A stretch of DNA of 28,928 bases from DASTCC01 sp035711465 (lineage in GTDB: Bacteria > Acidobacteriota > Vicinamibacteria > Vicinamibacterales > SCN-69-37): contig DASTCC010000137.1 of NCBI GenBank assembly GCA_035711465.1, positions 1 to 28,928 on the forward strand, given 5' to 3'. Shown here one piece after another: positions 1-5,586 of the stretch. Each line of letters starts with the position of its first letter. Positions within the stretch are counted from its first letter, which is position 1. The position numbers and the translations under genes were made by a program. A model generated the notes under the pieces. It saw nothing but the letters and a program-made list of their open reading frames with translations. It searched no databases and was not told where the DNA came from.

Positions 1-209
1 TGGTCGTAGCCGGTGACCATGTGCTTGGCGCCGAGGTACGTAAACGCGGCGGGCGCCGGGCCGTCGATTGTCTTGACGAAGGCCGCGTCCCGGCTGGAGA
101 CGCCGTGCGCGAGCAGCGGCGGCTGAACGACGACGACCAGCGCGACGGTTGCCGCCAGGACGATGGCGGCGACGACGCGGACGCGGCTCGCGGCCGGCGC
201 CTCCGTCAT
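1..209 (-). CDS. HupE/UreJ-type membrane protein, N-terminal part (runs off window)
   Basis: Read directly from the minus strand: an ATG at 209-207 opens a frame that stays open to the window edge, so about 69 N-terminal residues are visible. It has a short polar start, a hydrophobic signal or TM segment rich in V/A/L (about residues 11-30), then LLAHGVSSRDAAFV and FTYLGAKHMVTGYDH. The last stretch is characteristic of the HupE/UreJ_2 family, polytopic membrane proteins often annotated as nickel/cobalt or copper-related accessory permeases; their substrate is poorly established. The ATG overlaps the stop of the upstream small gene by 4 bases (ATGA), so the two are probably translationally coupled. 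The C-terminal TM helices lie outside the window. Confidence 0.7.
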   Translation of the reverse strand, partial: MTEAPAASRVRVVAAIVLAATVALVVVVQPPLLAHGVSSRDAAFVKTIDGPAPAAFTYLGAKHMVTGYD

Positions 210-529
210 TTCCTTTCGTCCAGGCGCACCACCATCGCCAGCTCCTCGTCGAGGTCGTGGTCGATGGTCACCGCAATCTTCTCGTTCTTCTGAATCTTCG
301 CTGCCGCGAACGTCACCAGCCTGTCGCCGCGCAGGATCTTCGTCTCGTCGTCCAGCACGAACGTCTTCGGCGCCGGTTTCTTCGTCTTTTCGTCGACCAC
401 CGACACCATCAGCACCGCCGGCGCGGCGGAGATGACCGTGCCTTTGAACGTAATCTGATGCGCCGCGACCCGGCCGGCCATCAGACCGCCGACGACCATT
501 GACAGCGTCACTGCGCTCAGCATCTTCAT
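206..529 (-). CDS. Small secreted hypothetical protein upstream of HupE-like gene
   Basis: A protein of about 107 aa with a clear signal peptide (MKMLSAVTLSMVVGG, then LMAGRVAAH) and a mature part of roughly 85 residues predicted mainly beta (TFKGTVISAAPAVLMVSVVD, then TKILRGDRLV). This looks like a small OB- or barrel-like periplasmic domain; I do not recognise a named family. I start it at the ATG at 529 because the signal peptide begins there and a purine-rich GGGGGCGG precedes it; an in-frame ATG at 559 would add 10 residues. It ends in an ATGA overlap with the HupE-like gene, and the pairing suggests a metal or envelope accessory role (inference only). Confidence 0.6.
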   Translation of the reverse strand: MKMLSAVTLSMVVGGLMAGRVAAHQITFKGTVISAAPAVLMVSVVDEKTKKPAPKTFVLDDETKILRGDRLVTFAAAKIQKNEKIAVTIDHDLDEELAMVVRLDERK

Positions 530-592
530 GACCGCCCCCGTGTTGATCTTAGGCATCATAGACGTGTACGGCTCCCGTGCTGGAGGGTCATT

Positions 593-1525
593 ATGAAACG
601 GCTTTTCGCCGCATGTTCGATGGCGGGCGCGCTCGTGGCTGGGGCAACGGCCTCGGCACAGGAAACGCCACCCGAGTACAGCCAGGTCCTGACCACGCTC
701 GGCAAGCAGGGCGATTTCAAAGCCAACGTCCTGAAGATCAACATCCCGCGAACCGACCTGAGTGTCACCGTGGCGACGGTGCGCACGCCGACGCCGTTCG
801 GGTTCGGCGGCTGGGTCGCGATGACCAAGGGCGCCGGCGGCATGGAAGTGCTGATGGGCGATCTCGTGTTGACACAGGACGAGGTCAATCCCGTGATGTC
901 AGCGCTTCTCGACAACGGCCTCGAGGTCACGGCGCTGCACAACCACTTCTTCTGGGACGAGCCACGCATCTTTTTCATGCACGTGCATGGTCACGGGACA
1001 GCGGCGGATCTCGCCAGGAAGCTGAAGCCGGCTATTGACCTGATCGGCAAGACCGGGCCGCGCCAGGCAACGCCAGCCGCCGCAGCGCCCGGTTCCACGA
1101 AGCTCGACACCGCCAGGATCGCGCAGATCGTCGGCACGCCGGGCGAACAGAACGGCGAGGTCTACAAGATCACGATTGGCCGCGACGATCTCAACATCAC
1201 GGAGATGGGCGCGACCATCAACGCACGAATGGGGCTCAACAGCTGGGCCTCGTTCGTGGCCACCGACAAGGGCGCAGCGATCGCCGGTGATATCGCGATG
1301 CTGGCCCACGAAGTCACGCCGGTCCTGGAGGCGTTGCGGAAGAACGGCCTCGACGTCGTCGCCATCCACCACCACATGACAGGGACGCAGCCGACGATCT
1401 TCTTCCTTCATTACTGGGGCACTGGGCCGACCGAGAAGCTTGCGGCGGGGTTCAGGGCCGCGCTCGCCGAAATCGGGAAGTCCGGCGGCAGGATCTCACG
1501 GCACTCCGATCGGAGCCGCCCATGA
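593..1525 (+). CDS. Secreted tandem DUF1259 (LppY/LpqO-like) protein
   Basis: A 310-aa protein with a signal peptide (about residues 1-22, ending TASAQ) and two copies of the DUF1259 domain, about residues 28-150 and 170-300. Each copy carries the His-rich signature: HNHFFWDEPRIFF followed by HVHGHG near residue 116, and HHHMTGTQPTIFF followed by HYWGTG near residue 259. The family is related to the mycobacterial lipoproteins LppY/LpqO; its biochemical role is unknown, though the clustered His residues suggest metal binding (inference). The second copy lacks part of the first copy's HVHGHG cluster. Translation starts at an ATG after a good Shine-Dalgarno (GGAGGG, about 583-588). The stop overlaps the next start by 4 bases. 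Confidence 0.8.
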   Translation: MKRLFAACSMAGALVAGATASAQETPPEYSQVLTTLGKQGDFKANVLKINIPRTDLSVTVATVRTPTPFGFGGWVAMTKGAGGMEVLMGDLVLTQDEVNPVMSALLDNGLEVTALHNHFFWDEPRIFFMHVHGHGTAADLARKLKPAIDLIGKTGPRQATPAAAAPGSTKLDTARIAQIVGTPGEQNGEVYKITIGRDDLNITEMGATINARMGLNSWASFVATDKGAAIAGDIAMLAHEVTPVLEALRKNGLDVVAIHHHMTGTQPTIFFLHYWGTGPTEKLAAGFRAALAEIGKSGGRISRHSDRSRP

Positions 1526-2286
1526 ACGGTTCGAGCTCGACCACGCCCTGGGTCCGCCGAGCGTTGTTCGCGATTGCCGGCATCTGCGTCGCCGGCGGCG
1601 CCTTTCGTGCGTTCGTGCTCATCCGCCGCGGCGAAGCGCCGGACCAGGACGTCCTGCTGTTCTTCGTCGCCGCGGTCGTCGCCATGCTCGCCGAATCGAT
1701 TACCAAGTTCAGCTTCGCCGGCCTCGAGTTCGAGCGGCTGAAGCAGCAGGTCGACGAGATCACCGACGTGGCGATGACCCAGGGCGCGGCCGTCCGTCCC
1801 GGGCCGGCGACCGAACCTGCGCAGCCGGCTGAAGCGCCGACGGTCAAGCGTGAGCATCAGCCCACGCTGGAAGAACGGGCGCGCGGGATCGAAGCCAGCG
1901 TCTATTCAGGCAATCTGGGATGGGAGGACGATCCGGTCGCGAACCGGAGCGCGACGAGCCGGGCCGAGGGCGCGACGCTCGAGGCCGACGTCACGCCGTC
2001 GGCCACCAAGGCCGGTGTGTTCAAGGTCGACGTCCGCTGCGTGGTGCCACGCCGCCTGCTCGCAGAGAAACGGCCGCGAGTCGCCTTCTTCCTGCATCAC
2101 ATGTTCCCGAACCGGGTCCGCGTGCTCCCGGTCGACGGCGACACGGCGCGTCTGAGCCTGTGGTCGGCCGGCACGTTCACCATCGGCGCGCTGCTTCCCG
2201 ACGGCGTCTGGCTCACCCTCGATCTGGCCGACGCGAATCTTTCGGCGCTCTCGCGCGCGCAGCGCGAAGCATTCCTGAACGGCTGA
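1522..2286 (+). CDS. Membrane-anchored protein with prokaryotic YEATS-like (pYEATS) domain
   Basis: A 254-aa protein. Two hydrophobic helices lie at about residues 13-34 and 43-63, followed by the juxtamembrane signature FSFAGLEFERL, a short helix and a Pro/Ala-rich linker (about 90-112). The C-terminal part (about 165-238) reads RVAFFLHHMFPNRVRVLPVD, then SAGTFTIGALLPDG, then LTLDLADAN. This agrees with the pYEATS pattern: a beta strand with FxLHxxFPN, a G-x-FTIGA strand and an LDLA strand. Family knowledge: pYEATS domains are immunoglobulin-fold modules, often fused to TM helices and placed by comparative genomics in signalling or conflict systems. The domain would face the cytoplasm if the N-terminus is also inside. 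The start overlaps the DUF1259 stop (ATGA), so the two are coupled. The domain call comes from memory of the family pattern. Confidence 0.6.
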   Translation: MNGSSSTTPWVRRALFAIAGICVAGGAFRAFVLIRRGEAPDQDVLLFFVAAVVAMLAESITKFSFAGLEFERLKQQVDEITDVAMTQGAAVRPGPATEPAQPAEAPTVKREHQPTLEERARGIEASVYSGNLGWEDDPVANRSATSRAEGATLEADVTPSATKAGVFKVDVRCVVPRRLLAEKRPRVAFFLHHMFPNRVRVLPVDGDTARLSLWSAGTFTIGALLPDGVWLTLDLADANLSALSRAQREAFLNG

Positions 2287-2302
2287 GGTGTAGAGACACC
2301 TC
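2285..2302 (+). terminator. Perfect 7-bp hairpin at the pYEATS-like stop codon
   Basis: GAGGTGT (2285-2291) and ACACCTC (2296-2302) are perfect reverse complements around a 4-base AGAG loop, overlapping the TGA stop (2284-2286). No U-run follows, so it is at best a Rho-assisted or RNA-stabilising 3' hairpin, not a canonical intrinsic terminator. Confidence 0.35.
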
Positions 2303-2351
2303 CGGCGCGGCGAACAGTCGCGGCGCGCAGCCGCAGGCACAGGTTCAGTGA

Positions 2352-2570
2352 CTACTTGTCAGCTTTTCGCCGGGCCCAGGCGGCTTTCATGCGGCGGGAG
2401 ATGGCGGCCCGTTCTGCGGCCGTAAGCTTCCGCCGCTTGCGGCCAGCGCCTGACGTCGCACGCCCTCTGGCGCCGCCGCCGAGCGCGGACCTGGCGCTCT
2501 GGAGCGCCGCGATCTGCGACTGAAGCTCGGAAATCTTGGAGTCGATTGCCTTGACAATCTCAGACGACAT
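2352..2570 (-). CDS. Small basic coiled-coil/KR-rich protein, hypothetical
   Basis: About 72 aa from the ATG at 2570 (MSSEIVKAIDSKIS); an in-frame ATG at 2588 would give 78 aa and also has a G-rich stretch before it. The N-terminal half (KAIDSKISELQSQIAALQSA) has heptad-like hydrophobic spacing and should form a short coiled coil. A Gly/Arg-rich hinge follows, then a strongly basic tail (GRKRRKLTAAERAAISRRM, then KAAWARRKADK). That tail recalls basic C-terminal tails on small putative nucleic-acid-binding proteins of soil bacteria. I cannot name a family. A nucleoid- or RNA-binding role is inference from charge. Confidence 0.6.
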   Translation of the reverse strand: MSSEIVKAIDSKISELQSQIAALQSARSALGGGARGRATSGAGRKRRKLTAAERAAISRRMKAAWARRKADK

Positions 2571-2672
2571 GATCGGCGACTCTACCATAGCCGCCCCCGT
2601 GCCCTGAAGTCAGTCAATGCTCTTAGCCAACCTATAGAGTTCGCTTATGGCCGTTCGTTCTGACGCAGTCCG

Positions 2673-2924
2673 CTATCCTTTGAACTTGCCACGAATCATC
2701 GTTGCCCATTCGCGGAGTTGCTCGCTCTGTTGCTTAGCAAAGGCGCGGTCGGTCGCTCGCAGCTCGGCGGTCGCCTGGTGGCGGAACAGCACGTTCCAGG
2801 CGGCGTCGACCAGGCCCTCGCGCTTCATCTTCGCGGGCCACTGCTCGAGCGCGGTGGACGCCTCCACCTTGCCGTCGGCAACGGCCTCGAGCAAATCGGC
2901 GACGAACAACTCATTCGTAGTCAT
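2673..2924 (-). CDS. Small hypothetical protein (83 aa)
   Basis: Acidic-to-neutral helical protein beginning MTTNELFVADLLEAVADGK and ending ATMIRGKFKG; it shows no signal peptide, TM segment or known motif. The ATG at 2924 is preceded at normal spacing by GCGGAGAT, a good Shine-Dalgarno, which supports a real gene. It lies in a loose cluster of short minus-strand genes with no obvious operon partner. Function unknown. Confidence 0.55.
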   Translation of the reverse strand: MTTNELFVADLLEAVADGKVEASTALEQWPAKMKREGLVDAAWNVLFRHQATAELRATDRAFAKQQSEQLREWATMIRGKFKG

Positions 2925-2988
2925 GGGTCGGATCTCCGCATAGCTCGCGCCGCGCGGGGAGGACCCGGCCGAACTTCGTCAACTTCTA

Positions 2989-3005
2989 TCCGGGGCACCC
3001 CCGGA
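2989..3005 (-). terminator. GC-rich hairpin just 3' of the 79-aa hypothetical gene
   Basis: TCCGGGG (2989-2995) and CCCCGGA (2999-3005) form a perfect 7-bp stem with a 3-base loop, starting 6 bases after the minus-strand stop at 3014-3012. There is no T-run downstream on the minus strand, so termination would be weak or Rho-dependent. Confidence 0.4.
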
Positions 3006-3011
3006 CGTGCG

Positions 3012-3251
3012 CTACGCCGAATCGGCCGATCGGATCCGCTGCAGCTGCTCGACCAGCCCCTGCAGGGCCATCACGGCATTTGCCTGCGCGAGCGCAGCGT
3101 GATGATACGTCGTGAGATCGACGTCCGCCAAAGGGGTCCCGTCCGCGAGGCCTTCGACCTGCGGCGCCAGCTCGCGGACGCGATCCGCGGCGGCGACGGC
3201 GCCGATCCAGGCATGTTTGAGGGCCAGCAATGGGTTGTTGTCTGCGGACAT
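3012..3251 (-). CDS. Small hypothetical helical protein (79 aa)
   Basis: Starts at the ATG at 3251 (MSADNNPLLALKHAWIGAV), 7 bases after a clear GGAGG. The body is alpha-helical (AAADRVRELAPQVEGL, TTYHHAALAQANAVMALQGL). No known domain is recognised. An upstream in-frame extension to 3584 was rejected because it is Arg-rich and runs through the divergent fmdB-like gene and the repeat region. The gene diverges from the zinc-ribbon gene with only 26 bases between the two starts, so both promoters must overlap. Function unknown. Confidence 0.6.
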   Translation of the reverse strand: MSADNNPLLALKHAWIGAVAAADRVRELAPQVEGLADGTPLADVDLTTYHHAALAQANAVMALQGLVEQLQRIRSADSA

Positions 3252-3277
3252 GGAGCCTCCGGCGCTAGAATCGAATC

Positions 3278-3499
3278 GTGCCCATTTTCGAGTACATCTG
3301 CCGCCAGTGTCACCACCGGTTCGAGACCATCGTGCGCGGAAACCGGCCCGCCATCTGTCCCGCGTGCCGGAGCGACGCGCTCGACAAGCAGCATTCGGTG
3401 TTCGCCGTCGCGTCCAAATCCAGCCCCTCGGCGCCGGTGGGCGGCGCCTGCGGCACCTGCGGCGATCCCCGCGGGCCCGGCTCGTGCCGCGTGAACTGA
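3278..3499 (+). CDS. FmdB-family zinc ribbon protein
   Basis: A 73-aa protein starting at GTG 3278. It begins MPIFEYICRQCHHRFE, continues with ICPACRSDAL and ends with Gly/Cys-rich GGACGTCGDP. The paired CxxC knuckles (CRQC and CPAC) are the FmdB/CxxC_CxxC_SSSS zinc-ribbon signature, and the length is typical of the family. The role of these small zinc proteins is unclear; the name comes from a gene beside formamidase/acetamidase. A second Cys cluster near the C-terminus (CGTCGDP, then SCRVN) is common in longer members. The stop is followed 5 bases later by the heptamer foldback repeat. Confidence 0.85.
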   Translation: MPIFEYICRQCHHRFETIVRGNRPAICPACRSDALDKQHSVFAVASKSSPSAPVGGACGTCGDPRGPGSCRVN

Positions 3500-3504
3500 G
3501 GAAC

Positions 3505-3617
3505 GGCTTGGGGCTTGCGCCTTGGGGCTTGGGCCTTGGGGACTGGGGCTTGAAGGCTTCGAAGAGTCCGCCTTCGAGCCTCAAGCCTCAAGCCTCAAGC
3601 CCCAAGCCCCAAGCCTA
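3505..3617 (+). repeat. Heptanucleotide foldback repeat A (GGCTTGG / AAGCCTC-AAGCCCC)
   Basis: The left arm has eight in-register 7-mers from 3505 to 3560 (GGCTTGG, GGCTTGC, GCCTTGG, GGCTTGG, GCCTTGG, GGACTGG, GGCTTGA, AGGCTTC). A spacer of about 15 bases follows, then six 7-mers of the opposite strand's motif (GAGCCTC, AAGCCTC x2, AAGCCCC x2, AAGCCTA) at 3576-3617. The arms are imperfect inverted repeats, so a transcript leaving the fmdB-like gene could fold into a long hairpin. It fills nearly the whole gap between the fmdB-like gene and lolA. No coding sequence or terminator U-run is evident. Confidence 0.85.
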
Positions 3618-3642
3618 GCTCGCACACTAAAGTGGAGTACGC

Positions 3643-4275
3643 ATGCATCTAGTAATCACCCTGTTGATCCTGGCGGTCGGCCCTACACAGGCGCAGACGC
3701 CAAACGCCCAGGACCTTGCGCGGCGCATCCAGGCGCACTACGACACGGTCAATACGTTCTCGGCGCAGTTCACCCAGAGCTACGCAGACGGGTTGTTCAA
3801 GTCCGGCGGCGCCGAGAAGGGCGAGCTGAAGCTGAAGAAGCCGAATCGCTTCCGCATGGTCTACACCGATCCGGAACGCAAGGTCTTCGTCGCCGACGGC
3901 AGCAAGCTCTACAGCCACTTCCCCGCCGACAAGCTCGGGACGATTCAGGACCTGCCGAAGGACGGCGAAGGATCGACGGCGCTCCTCTTCATCGCCGGCC
4001 GCGGCAGTCTGGTCAACGACTTCGACGCCGCGATGGCGGGCAAACAGGTCGACGGCGAATGGCAGCTGGTCTTCACGCCCCGGAGGCGTCAGGCGGAGTT
4101 CAAGACGCTGACCCTGATGGTCGACCGGAGCACGCTGGCGCTGCGCGGATATGCCTGGACCGACCACGACGGCGGCACGACGACCACGCGCCTGAGCGAT
4201 TTGCGCGAGAACGTCCCGGTGGCCGACAGCGAATTCACGCTGAAATTCCCGCCCGGCACGCACATCGAGAAATAA
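3643..4275 (+). CDS. lolA: LolA-like outer-membrane lipoprotein carrier
   Basis: A 210-aa protein with a short signal peptide (MHLVITLLILAVGPTQAQ) and no lipobox Cys, so it is predicted soluble in the periplasm. The mature part follows the LolA pattern: AHYDTVNTFSAQFTQ near the N-terminus, then GELKLKKPNRFRMVYTDPE, VFVADGSKLY, a central LLFIAGRG, and a C-terminal DRSTLALRGYAWTD with the terminal strand FTLKFPPGTHIEK. LolA carries lipoproteins from the inner-membrane LolCDE complex to the outer membrane. The ATG has a GGAG nearby (GTGGAGTACGC). A MacB/LolC-like permease follows after 93 bases, which may be functional pairing. Family-level confidence is good; strict orthology is less certain. 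Confidence 0.82.
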   Translation: MHLVITLLILAVGPTQAQTPNAQDLARRIQAHYDTVNTFSAQFTQSYADGLFKSGGAEKGELKLKKPNRFRMVYTDPERKVFVADGSKLYSHFPADKLGTIQDLPKDGEGSTALLFIAGRGSLVNDFDAAMAGKQVDGEWQLVFTPRRRQAEFKTLTLMVDRSTLALRGYAWTDHDGGTTTTRLSDLRENVPVADSEFTLKFPPGTHIEK

Positions 4276-4368
4276 GTGTGACGCTTCCGGCCGGCCGCTC
4301 CGCCGCCGCCAAACTGATCAAGAATTGACCACGCCCACCTCCTGCACCGCCCGGGCGTCCGAGGTTCC

Positions 4369-5583
4369 ATGTCCCTGCTGATGACCGTCCGGATCGCCCT
4401 CAAGGCGCTCGGCAGCAACAAGATGCGCACGTCGCTGACGATGCTCGGGATGATCATCGGCGTGGCGGCGGTGATCACCATGGTGGCGCTCGGCACGGGC
4501 GCGCAGGCGGCGATCGAGGAACAGATCCGCAGCGCCGGCACCAACATGATTACGGTCTTCCCCGGCAGCGCCAACATGGGCGGCGCGCGCCAGGGCGGCG
4601 GCACCAGCCGGCTGACGCCGGAGGACGCCGACATCCTGCGTCAGCTGAGCGAGATCGAGTACGTCTCCGAGGGCCTGCAGTCGCGCCAGCAGGTGATCGT
4701 GGGCAACCAGAACTGGCAGACGAACATCGTCGGCGTCAACGTCGAGTTCCAGGGCGTGAAGTCGTGGCCGATGAAGTCGGGCTCCTTCTTCAGCGACGCC
4801 GATGTCCGAGCCGCGGCCAAGGTCTGCCTGCTCGGCGTCAACGTCTCGAACGCGCTGTTCGGCGAGGATACGGATCCGACCGGCGAGCAGATTCGCATCC
4901 GCAACCAGATCTTCAAGGTGCTCGGCGTGATGGCGCCGCGCGGCGCGTCGACGAGCGGCCAGAACCAGGACGATCAGATTCTGGCGCCCTATACGACCGT
5001 CATCAAGAAGCTCCAGGGCAACGATCGCCTGAACTACATCCTCGCTTCGGCGCGGTCGGGAGAGCGCATGCAGGCCGCGGCCGATCAGATCACCGTCGCG
5101 CTGATGGCCGCGCACGGCATCGAGGCCGGCGACGAGCCGGACTTCCGCGTCCAGACGCAGGACGACCTGGTCGCGGCGCGCACCGAGACGTCGCGGACGC
5201 TGACCTCGCTCCTCGCCGGCATCGCCGGCGTGTCGCTCGTCGTCGGCGGCATCGGCATCATGAACATCATGCTGGTGTCGGTCACCGAGCGGACGCGCGA
5301 GATCGGCCTGCGCCTGGCGATCGGCGCCCGCAGCAGCGACGTGCTGTTCCAGTTCCTGATCGAAGCCGTCGTCATCAGCCTGGTCGGCGGCGCGACGGGC
5401 ATCGCCATCGGCTACGGCGCCGCCGAGCTGCTGCGCTACTACCAGCAGGTGCCGGTGCTCGTCCCGGTCAACGCGGTGGCCACGGCCGTCGCTTTCTCGG
5501 CAGCGGTCGGCATCTTCTTCGGCTTCTATCCCGCGCAAAAGGCGTCGTCGCTCGATCCCATCGAAGCGCTGCGATTCGAGTAG
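4369..5583 (+). CDS. MacB-like ABC transporter permease (FtsX family)
   Basis: A 404-aa permease with the standard layout: TM1 at about 20-42 (TSLTMLGMIIGVAAVITMVAL), a periplasmic MacB core of about 230 residues, then the FtsX domain with three TMs (about 283-303, 330-355, 370-392). The FtsX helix motif TERTREIGLRLAIGAR follows the second TM. It probably works with a separate ATPase, but none is encoded here. The MacB family moves macrolides, peptides or lipoproteins, and LolC/E share this topology, so lipoprotein export with the neighbouring LolA is possible (inference). The ATG is preceded by GAGG. Its stop lies only 3 bases from the stop of the convergent 810-aa permease. Confidence 0.85.
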   Translation: MSLLMTVRIALKALGSNKMRTSLTMLGMIIGVAAVITMVALGTGAQAAIEEQIRSAGTNMITVFPGSANMGGARQGGGTSRLTPEDADILRQLSEIEYVSEGLQSRQQVIVGNQNWQTNIVGVNVEFQGVKSWPMKSGSFFSDADVRAAAKVCLLGVNVSNALFGEDTDPTGEQIRIRNQIFKVLGVMAPRGASTSGQNQDDQILAPYTTVIKKLQGNDRLNYILASARSGERMQAAADQITVALMAAHGIEAGDEPDFRVQTQDDLVAARTETSRTLTSLLAGIAGVSLVVGGIGIMNIMLVSVTERTREIGLRLAIGARSSDVLFQFLIEAVVISLVGGATGIAIGYGAAELLRYYQQVPVLVPVNAVATAVAFSAAVGIFFGFYPAQKASSLDPIEALRFE

Positions 5584-5586
5584 CCG

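Noticed and set aside
3012..3584. 190-aa form of the small minus-strand gene
   Set aside because: The added N-terminus is Arg-rich and antisense to the fmdB-like gene and repeat A; the ATG at 3251 has a clear GGAGG.
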